A DNA stretch of 64,000 bases from Phaeobacter sp. CECT 5382 (lineage in GTDB: Bacteria; Pseudomonadota; Alphaproteobacteria; Rhodobacterales; Rhodobacteraceae), in the NCBI RefSeq assembly GCF_001457775.1, contig NZ_CYSG01000010.1, positions 101,401 to 165,400 on the forward strand. The letters run 5' to 3'. Positions 17,952 through 27,388 of the stretch are shown here, one piece after another; the first letter of the stretch is position 1; the number at the start of each line of letters is the position of its first letter. The notes under the pieces are model-generated. The model was not told the DNA's origin. It made no database searches and saw nothing but the letters and a program-made list of their open reading frames with translations. The position numbers and the translations under genes were made by a program.

Positions 17952-18358
17952 TGGGGGCTCCGGCAGTTGTTTTGAGGTTGAATTGGTCGAGATAGCCGCG
18001 ACCCTAGCAGCGGTCTTTATGAGGTGCCAGATACTGCTCTGGCCAAATCGCGTAAAAGGAGAAAGGGGGCGACACTATGCTGATTTTCCCAGGGGCCTTC
18101 ATGCGCTCGACCAGGGGCCTTCATGCGCTCGAAATGTACTCAAATCCCGAGACCTGCGCCATGTTGACCCTGCCGGATGCTGGTTCTCGGGGGGGGGCAT
18201 CGCAGGGAGGGGCTTCCAACAGGCTGGCAAGAGACGGGCAAAAGACCGGTATTGTGTTTCCAATGCGCGGCATTTGCCGGATTTGTCGCAGCCCTCATGA
18301 CGCAAAGGTGGGCAAACTGGGCGCAGGGCTCCTTGCCGCCCGTCCGCTATAGGTCTAT
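17952..18358. other. Intergenic region between dipeptidase and hemA
   Basis: About 400 bases with no supported gene. It includes a perfect 22-bp tandem duplication, listed separately. The plus-strand frames are shadows without domain content. Confidence 0.4.
18089..18132. repeat. Perfect 22-bp tandem duplication
   Basis: 18089-18110 and 18111-18132 are identical (unit starts ccaggggccttcatgcgctc). It is non-coding, which suggests a recent slippage event. Confidence 0.9.
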
Positions 18359-18372
18359 TTGATCTGCATCAA
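18359..18372 (+). promoter_or_regulatory. Perfect FNR/FnrL box upstream of hemA
   Basis: TTGATCTGCATCAA matches TTGAT-N4-ATCAA at every fixed position. Its centre (18365.5) would be at -41.5 if transcription starts near 18407, and a weak -10 (TATCCG, 18395-18400) lies at a fitting distance. In Rhodobacter, hemA is known to respond to FnrL. A direct role here is inferred from that and from the match. Confidence 0.75.
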
Positions 18373-18525
18373 AGTTGTGGCGGGCAGCGAAGCGTATCCG
18401 GTTGAAGTGAGGGCGCGCATTTGTTACTCATTCATGAATGTGAATGGGACTTGCCGCTCGCAACTGCACCAAAGACACAGCCTGCGCTGCCACGCAAAGC
18501 GCCTCAGATAGCTATGGAGAAGCCT

Positions 18526-19749
18526 GTGGACTATACCGCGAAACTTGATGCTGCCATCGAACGTCTGCACGATGAGGGGCGCTATCGTACGTTTATTGAT
18601 ATCGAACGCAAGAATGGCCAGTTTCCCCATGCGGTCTGGACCCGGCCAGATGGCACCACGCAGGACATCACCGTTTGGTGTGGCAACGACTATCTTGGCA
18701 TGGGGCAGAACCCGGTTGTGCTGCAAGCCATGCACGAAGCGATTGACGCGACAGGTGCTGGCTCCGGTGGCACCCGCAATATCTCGGGCACCACGGTCTA
18801 TCACAAACGCCTAGAGGCGGAGCTTGCGGATCTGCACGGCAAAGAAGCGGCGCTTTTGTTCACCTCAGCCTATATTGCCAATGATGCGACGCTTTCGACG
18901 CTGCCCAAACTGTTTCCCGGCCTGATCATTTATTCCGATGCGTTGAACCATGCGTCGATGATCGAAGGCGTGCGTCGCAATGGTGGTGCCAAGCGGGTGT
19001 TCCGCCACAACGATGTGGCCCATCTGCGCGAGTTGTTGGCGGCGGATGATCCTGCCGCACCTAAGCTGATTGCCTTTGAATCAGTCTACTCCATGGATGG
19101 CGATTTTGGCCCGATCGAGGAAATCTGCGATCTGGCGGATGAATTCGGCGCGCTGACCTATATCGATGAGGTGCACGCGGTAGGCCTTTATGGTCCGCGT
19201 GGCGGTGGCGTTACCGAGCGTGACAACCTTGCTCAACGTATTGATATTATCAACGGCACCCTTGCCAAAGCCTATGGGGTGATGGGTGGCTATATTGCCG
19301 CTTCGCCAAAGATGTGTGATGCCATCCGTTCCTATGCACCGGGCTTCATCTTTACCACCTCACTGTCGCCTGCGGTTGCGGCTGGGGCGGCAGCCTCGGT
19401 GGCCTATCTCAAGGACCACCCGGAGCTGCGCGAAAAGCACCAGGAGCTGGCCAAGGCGCTGAAACTGCGGCTCAAAGGGCTGGGGCTGCCGATCATTGAT
19501 CATGGCAGCCATATCGTGCCTGTTATTGTAGGTGATCCGGTTCATACCAAAAAGCTGAGCGATATGCTGCTGTCAGAATTTGGCCTCTATGTACAGCCGA
19601 TCAACTACCCAACAGTGCCGCGCGGAACCGAACGGCTGCGGTTCACCCCGTCGCCAGTGCATGGGCCACAAGAAATTGATCATCTGGTGCAGGCAATGGA
19701 CAATCTCTGGTCGCATTGTGCGCTGAATCGTGCCGAACTCGCTGGTTAA
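18526..19749 (+). CDS. hemA: 5-aminolevulinate synthase
   Basis: A 407-residue PLP enzyme that condenses succinyl-CoA and glycine to 5-aminolevulinate, the first step of haem synthesis by the C4 route. GTG at 18526 is chosen over ATG 18514 because GGAG stands six bases ahead and the product then begins MDYTAKLD, as in relatives, and places the PLP lysine at residue 248 (NGTLAKAYG), the known family position. [11 protein letters not shown] and the cofactor Asp in YIDEVHAVG are present. An FNR box lies about 155 bases upstream, suggesting oxygen control. It is monocistronic as far as can be seen. Confidence 0.96.
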   Translation: MDYTAKLDAAIERLHDEGRYRTFIDIERKNGQFPHAVWTRPDGTTQDITVWCGNDYLGMGQNPVVLQAMHEAIDATGAGSGGTRNISGTTVYHKRLEAELADLHGKEAALLFTSAYIANDATLSTLPKLFPGLIIYSDALNHASMIEGVRRNGGAKRVFRHNDVAHLRELLAADDPAAPKLIAFESVYSMDGDFGPIEEICDLADEFGALTYIDEVHAVGLYGPRGGGVTERDNLAQRIDIINGTLAKAYGVMGGYIAASPKMCDAIRSYAPGFIFTTSLSPAVAAGAAASVAYLKDHPELREKHQELAKALKLRLKGLGLPIIDHGSHIVPVIVGDPVHTKKLSDMLLSEFGLYVQPINYPTVPRGTERLRFTPSPVHGPQEIDHLVQAMDNLWSHCALNRAELAG

Positions 19750-19765
19750 AACACAGATCTGTGTT
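19750..19765. promoter_or_regulatory. 16-bp perfect palindrome after hemA
   Basis: AACACAGATCTGTGTT directly follows the hemA stop codon. As RNA it could form a six-pair stem with GATC loop but has no T-run. As DNA it could be an operator for the downstream rodZ-like gene. Either role is a guess. Confidence 0.35.
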
Positions 19766-19880
19766 CAAATCAGTTGAGTGTGTTATGTTTTCATCAATGA
19801 AAAGGTGCGGGGGAATCGCTGGGGTGATTCGTTTAGCGCCATAGATGTCGACTACGGCAGGCTAAGATGGGACAGCGGGC

Positions 19881-21074
19881 ATGATTAGGCGCCTCACTTT
19901 GCGCAGATCGTCGGAGCACGAGGATATTTCTGCTCCGAAAAGCTTTGATGATTTTGAACTGCGTCTCGGGGATATGATGCGCGGTGAGCGGGCCACCATG
20001 GGGAAATCCCTGCTGGATGTGCAACGCGAACTACGCATCAAGGCATCCTATGTCGCTGCCATCGAAAATTCCGACCCTTCTGTTTTTGATACACCTGGCT
20101 TTATCGCCGGCTATGTTCGGTCTTATGCCCGCTATCTGAATATGGATCCGGATACGGCGTTTGAAACATTCTGCCGTGAAAGCGGGTTCATCGTGGCCCA
20201 CGGCATGTCCGCCGAAGCCTCCTCTCGCAAGGCGGTGGTTGCACCGATCTCTTCGGGGATGGGGCTCGGCAGTGGGGCCTTTACCACCCCGACGACCCCT
20301 TTTGCCCCGGCAGCGGCCGGTATTTTCAGCCAGATTGAACCCCGTGCGATTGGATCTTTGGCTGTGCTGGTGGCGTTGATTGGTGGCATTGGCTATGGCG
20401 GGTGGAGCATTCTGAAAGAAGTGCAGCAGGTGCAATTTGCACCGGTTGAACAGACCCCGCTGGTTCTGGCGGATGTGGATCCCCTGAATGGGGCCAGCCG
20501 CAGCGCTCTGGCGCAGGGCAACACAGAAGACCCGGCAGCCGAGGCGCTGGATCGTCTGTATCGGCCGCAGGCGCTTGAGGTGCCTGTACTGACCGCCCGC
20601 GACGCGCCCATCGCCAGCCTGGATCCGCGCAGCCTTGGAAATTTTGCGGTGCCAGAGCTGCCAAGCCTGATTCTGGCCGAGGCCAGCCTGCCGGACGCCA
20701 CTGTGGTGCCGCAGGTCGTGGAAGACATTGCTCCCGGTGTTGAAATGGTTGCTGTGCGCCCATCTTGGGTGCAGGTCACTGCGGCCGACGGTTCCGTGAT
20801 CTACGAGGCCATTATGAATGCCGGGGATAGCTTTTCGGTGCCGCTCACTGAAGAAGCTCCAAAATTGCGTACTGGCGAAAGCGGCGCAATCTATTTTGCT
20901 CTCAACGGCGGCCACTATGGCCCAGTTGGAAATCGCGGACAGGTGAGCAAGAATGTCGATCTGTCCGTCGATGGCGTGTTGGAACGGTTTGCCGTTGCGG
21001 ACCTGTCTGACGTGAAAAACAGTGCATTGGCGACCATGGTTGCGGCTCTTCAGGCAGAGCCTGCTTCTGACTAA
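19881..21074 (+). CDS. RodZ-like HTH transmembrane protein
   Basis: A 397-residue protein with an N-terminal HTH of the RodZ type (about 28-95: LRGERATMGKSL-like start, LRIKASYVAAIENSD, FIAGYVRSYARYL), a single membrane helix near 155-178 (AIGSLAVLVALIGGIGYGG), a long low-complexity periplasmic linker, and a C-terminal DUF4115 domain (about 290-375: SWVQVTAADGSVIYEAIMNAG). RodZ links MreB to the membrane in rod-shape control. ispG follows after 160 bp, a pairing that is common in proteobacteria. The HTH and DUF4115 arrangement is clear; its role in shape is family inference. Confidence 0.82.
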   Translation: MIRRLTLRRSSEHEDISAPKSFDDFELRLGDMMRGERATMGKSLLDVQRELRIKASYVAAIENSDPSVFDTPGFIAGYVRSYARYLNMDPDTAFETFCRESGFIVAHGMSAEASSRKAVVAPISSGMGLGSGAFTTPTTPFAPAAAGIFSQIEPRAIGSLAVLVALIGGIGYGGWSILKEVQQVQFAPVEQTPLVLADVDPLNGASRSALAQGNTEDPAAEALDRLYRPQALEVPVLTARDAPIASLDPRSLGNFAVPELPSLILAEASLPDATVVPQVVEDIAPGVEMVAVRPSWVQVTAADGSVIYEAIMNAGDSFSVPLTEEAPKLRTGESGAIYFALNGGHYGPVGNRGQVSKNVDLSVDGVLERFAVADLSDVKNSALATMVAALQAEPASD

Positions 21075-21234
21075 TCTGTTTTAGACCGGTCTCGAGTGCT
21101 TCCTGACGGCATGATCTTCGAAAAATTTCGCGGACGATCTGGGAACTGCGTCTGTGCTGCCCATTGCAGCAGGGCGCATCAGCCCGTATCTAACAGGCAG
21201 AACGGATACAGCGGATCAACCGGGACTAGCTTTT

Positions 21235-22356
21235 ATGTCGATGAACCACATTCGCCCCTGGCGCAATATCGAACGGCGCAAAAGCCGCCAGATCCATGTT
21301 GGCAAAGTGCCCATCGGGGGGGATGCGCCGATTGCGGTGCAGACCATGACCAATACGCTGACCACCGATGTCGCGGGCACCATCGCGCAGGTTCAGGCCG
21401 CTGCCGAGGCTGGCGCTGATCTGGTGCGGGTCTCTGTCCCGGATGAAGCCTCCTCCAGGGCGCTGAAAGAGATCGTGGCGGAAAGCCCGGTCCCCATCGT
21501 GGCGGATATCCATTTCCACTACAAACGCGGTATCGAAGCCGCCGAGGCCGGTGCCGCCTGTCTGCGAATCAATCCGGGCAATATCGGTGACGAAAAGCGC
21601 GTGGCGGAGGTCATAAAAGCTGCCCGCGATCATGACTGCGCCATCCGTATTGGGGTCAACGCAGGTTCGCTGGAAAAGCACCTGCTGGACAAATACGGCG
21701 AGCCCTGTCCGGCAGCCATGGTCGAAAGCGGTCTTGATCATATCAGGATCCTCGAAGACCATGATTTTCACAACTTCAAGATCTCCCTCAAGGCTTCTGA
21801 TGTCTTCATGACCGCCGCCGCCTATCAGCAACTGGCTGATGCCACCGATGCGCCTATTCATATTGGCGTGACCGAGGCGGGGGGCTTTGTCTCGGGCACC
21901 ATCAAATCCGCCATTGGTCTGGGTCAGCTGCTGTGGATGGGCATTGGTGACACCCTGCGGGTCAGCCTTTCGGCGGACCCAGTCGAAGAGGTGAAGGTCG
22001 GCTTTGAGATCCTCAAATCCCTTGGTCTGCGCCATCGCGGTGTTAATATCATCTCCTGTCCGTCTTGCGCGCGGCAGGGGTTTGATGTGATCAAAACTGT
22101 TGAGGCGCTCGAAGAGCGTCTGGCCCATATTCATACACCGCTCAGCCTGTCGATCATTGGCTGCGTGGTGAATGGTCCTGGCGAAGCGCTGATGACGGAT
22201 GTCGGCTTTACCGGCGGTGGTGCCGGGTCGGGCATGGTCTATCTGGCAGGTAAGGCCAGCCACAAGATGAGCAACGCTGCCATGGTGGATCACATCGTCG
22301 AAGAGGTGGAGAAAAAAGCCGCCGAGATCGATGCCGCAGCAGAGGCGGCTGAGTAA
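21235..22356 (+). CDS. ispG: 4-hydroxy-3-methylbut-2-en-1-yl diphosphate synthase
   Basis: A 373-residue enzyme of the MEP isoprenoid pathway that converts MEcPP to HMBPP. It has the TIM-barrel start ([14 protein letters not shown]), VADIHFHY and INPGNIG, then the [4Fe-4S] ligands in CPSCARQG and [13 protein letters not shown] at 21235 begins [11 protein letters not shown] as in relatives; the open frame extends 27 codons upstream without family content, and another ATG lies two codons in. A strong bidirectional terminator follows 25 bases later. Confidence 0.96.
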   Translation: MSMNHIRPWRNIERRKSRQIHVGKVPIGGDAPIAVQTMTNTLTTDVAGTIAQVQAAAEAGADLVRVSVPDEASSRALKEIVAESPVPIVADIHFHYKRGIEAAEAGAACLRINPGNIGDEKRVAEVIKAARDHDCAIRIGVNAGSLEKHLLDKYGEPCPAAMVESGLDHIRILEDHDFHNFKISLKASDVFMTAAAYQQLADATDAPIHIGVTEAGGFVSGTIKSAIGLGQLLWMGIGDTLRVSLSADPVEEVKVGFEILKSLGLRHRGVNIISCPSCARQGFDVIKTVEALEERLAHIHTPLSLSIIGCVVNGPGEALMTDVGFTGGGAGSGMVYLAGKASHKMSNAAMVDHIVEEVEKKAAEIDAAAEAAE

Positions 22357-22379
22357 GTAAATACCTGTCATCTAGACAC

Positions 22380-22419
22380 AAAAATGGCACGCCAGAAAAT
22401 CTCTGGCGTGCCATTTTTT
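22380..22419. terminator. Strong bidirectional terminator (16-bp stem)
   Basis: Stem 22381-22396 pairs perfectly with 22402-22417 around a five-base loop. A-tract on the left and T-tract on the right allow use in both directions. It ends ispG on the plus strand and the DsbA-like gene on the minus strand. Confidence 0.93.
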
Positions 22420-22481
22420 GTTCCGGTCCTGTTTCAAGAGACAGGCCGTGACCTGAAACAGGCAACGGGTGCGGTTGAGGG

Positions 22482-23276
22482 TCAGCTGTTTTCGGCGCGT
22501 TGCTCGTCGACCAGTGCCTTCAGCTGGTCAGCGGGCAGGTAGCCGCGCAACAGCTGATCACCCAGAACGAAGGTCGGTGTGCCGGAAATCGCCATGTTCT
22601 GAGCCAGGGCACGGGTGCGGCGCAGCTCTTCGGTGACAGCCTCTGTATCCATCTGCGCCAAAATCGCATCTGCATCCAGCGACAGGCCCTCGGCCAAGCG
22701 GCGCAGAGTCACTTCATTGGGCTCGCCACTCAGGGCGACCAGTGCGTCATGTACCTGATAGTAGGCATCGCCTCCGGCCAGCTGCCGGGTGGCCACCGCA
22801 AAACGTGACGCCAGAACCGAGGCCTCACCCAGGATGGGGAATTCCTTGACGATCAGACGGATGTTTCCGTCTGCTGCAAGCAATTTGGCAACTTCCGGTG
22901 CCGCCTTGCGGCAATAGCCACAACGGTAGTCCATGAATTCGACCAGCGTGATATCGCCGTCGGGGTTGCCGCCTACCCAGGAATAGCCGTCATTGTGCAG
23001 CTCTTCCAGATTGGCTGCGACCATGGCCTCATCACGGGTTGCCTCATCTGCTTGCTGACGTTGTTCCAGCAGGCTTACGGCCTCGAGGATCAGCTCCGGG
23101 TTTTCCAGCAGATAGCTGCGGATTTCGGCGCCAAAGGCGGCGCGTTCCACCTTGGTCATCTCGGTGAAATCAAAAGCCTGCGCGGGCAGGGTGGTGGTCA
23201 CAAGCGCCACGGCTGTTGCGGCCCCTGCCATCGTACGGGCAACCATGCGTGCCGTCATACGTGAAAGACGTCTCAT
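22482..23276 (-). CDS. DsbA-family periplasmic thiol oxidoreductase
   Basis: A 264-residue exported protein: signal peptide ending PAQA, a helical N-terminal region (about 38-95) and a thioredoxin fold with CGYC (119-122) in FMDYRCGYCRKAAPE and cis-Pro SGTPTFV. The N-terminal helical region resembles ScsC/Com1-type proteins, some of which are oligomeric isomerases; whether this one oxidises or isomerises is not readable. Its ATG overlaps the TGA of the M48/TPR gene, so the two are co-translated, consistent with joint work in the periplasm. Confidence 0.9.
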   Translation of the reverse strand: MRRLSRMTARMVARTMAGAATAVALVTTTLPAQAFDFTEMTKVERAAFGAEIRSYLLENPELILEAVSLLEQRQQADEATRDEAMVAANLEELHNDGYSWVGGNPDGDITLVEFMDYRCGYCRKAAPEVAKLLAADGNIRLIVKEFPILGEASVLASRFAVATRQLAGGDAYYQVHDALVALSGEPNEVTLRRLAEGLSLDADAILAQMDTEAVTEELRRTRALAQNMAISGTPTFVLGDQLLRGYLPADQLKALVDEQRAENS

Positions 23277-24628
23277 CTTCTTTTCCTTTTCTCACTCTGT
23301 TCAAAGGCCACAAGCACATCCTGTGCCCGACGCCAGGTGGCGGAACCACGTGGCAAAAGGGCGCTGGCGCGTTTCGCGTGCAGCCCGGCATCATTCAGCC
23401 GCCCGGCAAGGGCGTAGCGTTCGGCAGTCACCAGCGCCGCCATACCGGTTTGACCGGTCTTGGCATAGGCCTGGGACATATCCCGCAACAGCAAGGCGTT
23501 GCGAAAATCCAGATTTCTTGATTTTTCCATCGTCCGCAGGGCCGCCTTGGGTTCCCCGGCGGCCAGTTGCGCCCGCCCGTACCCAGCAAGCACCAGAGAA
23601 TCTGATGGCGCTAGCTGAACGGCGCGTCCGTAGCTGGATTTGGCTGCTCCCCAGCGGCGGTTCTCCATCAGGATCTGGCCTTTCAATTCGTGGTAAAACG
23701 CATCCTGAGGGCGGATCGCCAAGGCACCATTGATGGCCGTCAGCGCCTTTTTCAGATCCCGGCGGCGGTGGTGTGCGATGGCTTCGCGCATCAGGCGGAT
23801 GTCTTTGTGGCTTTCTTCCTTGGCGCGGCGCATCGTCCATTTGGGCGACCGGGTGAAGGCCGACAGCTTGCCTTGTAGCCGCGCAAACCAATAGTCGCCC
23901 TGCGGGTTGGGCTTGCTGGTGTCGCCATAGCGGGCAAGATAGGCCTCGGCGGCGCGCATCCGGTCCCGGCTCATCGGGTGTGAGCGCATATAGGGGTCCT
24001 GGTTAGTGCGGCTCAGAACCTCCTGCCCGGCAAAGGCGCGATGCAACTCAACCAGCCCCTTGGGGCTGATGCCAGCTTGGTTGAGATAGCCCGCAGCAGA
24101 ACGGTCCGCCGAAGATTCTTCGGCGCGGGTATGCGAGAGAAAGCCGCGCAGTGCGGAGCTTTGCGTGCCAATAGCAATCCCGGCTGCCGCCTCATTACCG
24201 CCACCTGCCGCTGCTGCCAGCACAGCCAGAGCAAGCCCCAGCCCTGCTGCATTGCCGGCCGATCGCATGTTTTGCATGCGCCGCGCCAGGTGGCCATTGG
24301 TGATATGCGCGGCCTCATGGGCAATCACCGCCTGCAGCATATCGGCATTCTTTACTTTCAGGATCAGGCCATAGTGCACAAAGATGGTCCGGCTATCGAT
24401 CACAAAAGCGTTGAAACTGGGGTCATCCACCAGCAGGATCCGAACGCGTTTTGCGTTCAGCCCAGCTGCGCGCAGGACCGGAGCTGCCAGCCGTGACAAT
24501 CCCTGTTCGATATCGGCATCTCGCAAAAGGCTGATTGAAGCAGCTTGCAGGCTTGTGGCCGCATAGACAAGCATGCAAAACACCAGCGCCGGGATCGACA
24601 TCAGTCGGGAAAATCGGTCAATAGTCAT
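23273..24628 (-). CDS. M48 metallopeptidase with TPR domain (BepA-like)
   Basis: A 451-residue exported protein. The start at 24628 gives a signal peptide (IPALVFCMLVYAATSLQA); upstream codons overlap the divergent gene. Zinc site HEAAH at 104-108 with the third ligand Glu in AEESSADRSAAGYL. After the peptidase domain comes a TPR array (about 300-430: DAFYHELKGQILMENRRWG, SDSLVLAGYGRAQLAAGEP). This is the layout of BepA/YfgC, which monitors outer-membrane protein assembly. Coupling to a disulphide enzyme fits such quality control, since BepA clients need correct disulphides. Confidence 0.9.
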   Translation of the reverse strand: MTIDRFSRLMSIPALVFCMLVYAATSLQAASISLLRDADIEQGLSRLAAPVLRAAGLNAKRVRILLVDDPSFNAFVIDSRTIFVHYGLILKVKNADMLQAVIAHEAAHITNGHLARRMQNMRSAGNAAGLGLALAVLAAAAGGGNEAAAGIAIGTQSSALRGFLSHTRAEESSADRSAAGYLNQAGISPKGLVELHRAFAGQEVLSRTNQDPYMRSHPMSRDRMRAAEAYLARYGDTSKPNPQGDYWFARLQGKLSAFTRSPKWTMRRAKEESHKDIRLMREAIAHHRRRDLKKALTAINGALAIRPQDAFYHELKGQILMENRRWGAAKSSYGRAVQLAPSDSLVLAGYGRAQLAAGEPKAALRTMEKSRNLDFRNALLLRDMSQAYAKTGQTGMAALVTAERYALAGRLNDAGLHAKRASALLPRGSATWRRAQDVLVAFEQSEKRKRR

Positions 24629-24650
24629 ATGCGTACCATGGGAGATCAGC

Positions 24651-25796
24651 ATGCGAAACTCAAGCAGGTCAAACGTCGATCCCTTCATTGTGATGGATGT
24701 GATGGAATCGGCCCGTCAGGCCGAAGAGAGCGGGCGCCAGATCATTCACATGGAAGTGGGGCAACCTTCAACAGGCGCCCCTCAAGCTGCCCGTAATGCT
24801 GTAGCAGATGCGCTTGAAAACAACAGCTTGGGCTATACGGTGGCCCTCGGTCTGCCAGCCCTGCGCCAGCGCATCGCAAAGCTGTATGGTGAATGGTACG
24901 ACGTCGATCTCAACCCTGAGCGCGTGGTGGTGACACCGGGCTCCTCCGGCGCCTTTCTGCTCAGCTTTACGGCGTTGTTTGACAGTGGTGATCGGGTCGG
25001 AATCGGAGCCCCCGGTTATCCGTCCTATCGTCAGATCCTCAAGGCATTGGGATTGACCCCGGTGGACATCGAAACCGCCGCAGAAAACCGCCTGCAGCCG
25101 GTGCCGACCGATCTGTCCGGTCTGGATCTGGCGGGTCTGATGGTAGCATCCCCCAATAACCCGACGGGCACCATGCTGGACCATGCGGCGATGGGGGATC
25201 TGATTGCGGCCACTCAGGACCAGGGTGCCGCCTTTATCTCGGATGAGATCTATCACGGGTTGGAGTATGAGGCCAAAGCGGTCACCGCGCTGGAGTTGAC
25301 GGATGACTGTTATGTAATCAACTCCTTTTCAAAGTTCTTTTCCATGACCGGCTGGCGTGCGGGCTGGATGGTCGTGCCAGAAGACCACGTGCGGGTGATT
25401 GAGCGTCTGGCCCAGAATATGTTCATCTGCGCGCCGCATGTCAGTCAGGTCGCGGCTCTTGCGGCGCTGGATTGCCAGGATGAGATGCGCGAGAACCTTG
25501 CGGTCTATGCCCGCAATCGCCAGCTGATGATGGAGGGCTTGCCAAAGGCCGGTTTTGACAAGATTGCGCCCCCCGACGGGGCTTTCTATATCTATGCTGA
25601 TGTGTCGAATCTGACGACGGACAGTCGCCGCCTTGCCGCAGAAATCCTGGATGGGGCCGGTGTCGCTGTGACTCCTGGGCTCGATTTTGATCCGTTGCGC
25701 GGTGCAACAACGCTGCGGTTTTCCTATGCGCGTTCAACGGAAGACATCACAGAAGGGCTTTCTCGCTTGACGGCGTTCATAGCGGCGCGCGGCTGA
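24651..25796 (+). CDS. PLP-dependent aminotransferase, class I/II
   Basis: A 381-residue fold-type I aminotransferase. ATG 24651 follows GGAG by six bases. Marks: MEVGQPSTGAP, LGYTVALGLPALRQRIA, VVVTPGSSGAF, ASPNNPTGTM (Asn contacting PLP), SDEIYHGLEY (Asp to the pyridine N), the Schiff-base Lys in SFSKFFSMTGWRAGW, and LRFSYARS (the Arg binding the substrate carboxylate). The amino donor and acceptor are not evident. It is divergent from the M48/TPR gene with only 22 bases between starts. Confidence 0.9.
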   Translation: MRNSSRSNVDPFIVMDVMESARQAEESGRQIIHMEVGQPSTGAPQAARNAVADALENNSLGYTVALGLPALRQRIAKLYGEWYDVDLNPERVVVTPGSSGAFLLSFTALFDSGDRVGIGAPGYPSYRQILKALGLTPVDIETAAENRLQPVPTDLSGLDLAGLMVASPNNPTGTMLDHAAMGDLIAATQDQGAAFISDEIYHGLEYEAKAVTALELTDDCYVINSFSKFFSMTGWRAGWMVVPEDHVRVIERLAQNMFICAPHVSQVAALAALDCQDEMRENLAVYARNRQLMMEGLPKAGFDKIAPPDGAFYIYADVSNLTTDSRRLAAEILDGAGVAVTPGLDFDPLRGATTLRFSYARSTEDITEGLSRLTAFIAARG

Positions 25797-25954
25797 ATTT
25801 CGCCAGCACCTACAAAGGTTTGAATAGGGTGCTGGCTTGCCCTGCAGGCACTGTTTAGACTGAAGTTCAACGGTGCGGATGTGCTAGACGTGTTTCAGGC
25901 AAAGAGCGTCGCAGGCAAAGAACGTTCCAGGCAAAGAGCAAAGGCAAGGTTGAA

Positions 25955-27190
25955 ATGAGCAGATTGCATGGGGTCGCGACCGGGCTTTTTCTCGCTGCGA
26001 GCGTTGTTTTGGGCGGCGCTGCCGGGGCGCAGGAGTTCAGCGGTTTGGCGCGGGTGGATGCCAGCCGCAGCCGGATCGAAGATCACCGCAAAGGAACGGA
26101 TCTGAGCCTCGGGCTCAGCCAGGGGGTGCCCTTTCGCCTCTTCACCTTGAAGGAGCCGCCCCGTCTGGTTCTGGATTTTCAGGAGGTCGACTGGACCGGT
26201 CTGAAAGCGGAGGCATTTGACAAGGGCAAGAATATACTGAGCGCCCAGTTTGGCACCTATGTTCCGGGATGGTCCCGGATGGTGCTGCAACTCGCCGCTC
26301 CGATGCAGGTGGCATCGGCTCAGATGGAGGTCGATCCGGTCACGGCAGCGGCGCAGCTGAATATTTCCCTGCACGCGACGGATCTGGAGAGTTTTGAAAG
26401 ATCTTCTGGTGCGCCGCAGGATGCGCGCTGGGACCTGCCCACACCCGAGCCGCTGGCCTCTCCTGTGCCGCGCGATGACAATTCTCCCCTTTTGGTGGTG
26501 CTTGACCCCGGCCATGGCGGCATCGATCCGGGTGCCAAGGCAGAAGGCGGTATTGAGGAAAAAGATCTGATGCTGCAGTTCGCGCTGGAACTGGGTGAAG
26601 TCCTGGTGCGGTCAGGTCAGTTTGCGGTCCAGGTGACCCGTGATGGCGACTATTTTGTATCTCTGGAGCGACGCACGGCGCTGGCGCATCAGGCCGGGGC
26701 GGATCTGTTCATATCGCTGCACGCAGATTCACTTACGCAGGGGCATGCGCATGGCTCCACCGTCTATACCCTCTCCCAGGAGGCCTCGGATGCGGCCTCA
26801 GCGAGCCTGGCCGAGCGTCATGATCGCAGTGATCTGCTCTCGGGAAGTGACCTGAGCGAGGCGGATGATCTGGTCGCCGGGGTGATGCTGGATCTGGCGC
26901 GCCAGGAGACCCAGCCGCGCAGCGAAACCCTGGCTGCGGCGCTGGTCAAAGGGCTCAAATCACAAGGCGGTCCTGTCAACCGAAAGCCGTTGAGATCGGC
27001 CGGGTTTTCGGTGTTGAAATCTGCTGATATCCCTTCGGTTTTGCTGGAAATCGGCTTTCTGTCCAGCGCCCGTGATCTGGCAAATCTGCAGGATCCCGAC
27101 TGGCGTGCCCAGACGGCGCGTGGCATTCTGCAGGGGCTGATAGAATGGCGGATCCGTGACGAAGCACAGCGCGCGCTGGTGCGGCAATAG
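25955..27190 (+). CDS. N-acetylmuramoyl-L-alanine amidase (AmiC type)
   Basis: A 411-residue exported cell-wall hydrolase: signal peptide ending GAAGAQ, AMIN domain (about 28-145) that targets septa or envelope, a linker, then Amidase_3 (about 180-400). Zinc ligands lie in LDPGHGGIDPG, GGIEEKDL and SLHADS, with the catalytic Glu in LLEIGFLSS. It splits the lactyl amide between glycan and stem peptide at division. A helical insert (LAERHDRSDLLSG onward) resembles the autoinhibitory helix that is displaced by EnvC-type activators. PBP1A follows 200 bases downstream. Confidence 0.93.
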   Translation: MSRLHGVATGLFLAASVVLGGAAGAQEFSGLARVDASRSRIEDHRKGTDLSLGLSQGVPFRLFTLKEPPRLVLDFQEVDWTGLKAEAFDKGKNILSAQFGTYVPGWSRMVLQLAAPMQVASAQMEVDPVTAAAQLNISLHATDLESFERSSGAPQDARWDLPTPEPLASPVPRDDNSPLLVVLDPGHGGIDPGAKAEGGIEEKDLMLQFALELGEVLVRSGQFAVQVTRDGDYFVSLERRTALAHQAGADLFISLHADSLTQGHAHGSTVYTLSQEASDAASASLAERHDRSDLLSGSDLSEADDLVAGVMLDLARQETQPRSETLAAALVKGLKSQGGPVNRKPLRSAGFSVLKSADIPSVLLEIGFLSSARDLANLQDPDWRAQTARGILQGLIEWRIRDEAQRALVRQ

Positions 27191-27285
27191 CCGCAGATAG
27201 TTGTTGCTGGCGACACTGTCGCAGGTTGGTTTCTGCCGAGGTGATACCCTCAGAAGGGCAGGCGGGTTGATTTGCGGTTCACAGT

Positions 27286-27301
27286 GGGGGAAATTTCCCC
27301 C
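27286..27301. promoter_or_regulatory. 16-bp palindrome upstream of PBP1A gene
   Basis: GGGGGAAATTTCCCCC is perfectly symmetric and lies about 90 bases before the GTG start of the PBP gene. It may be an operator, with no known regulator. Confidence 0.35.
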
Positions 27302-27388
27302 TTTGGCGGCACATATCCGCTGTTTCCGCTTTTGACCCCGCGCGCCTTGCCACCTATATAGGCGGAACCGTGCGAGAGAGGCCCAACT

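Noticed and set aside
17899..18300. 133-codon plus frame upstream of hemA
   Set aside because: It spans the 22-bp duplication, has no family content and starts inside the antisense of the dipeptidase.
21226..22371. 381-codon minus-strand frame covering ispG
   Set aside because: Antisense shadow of a high-confidence gene in GC-rich DNA.
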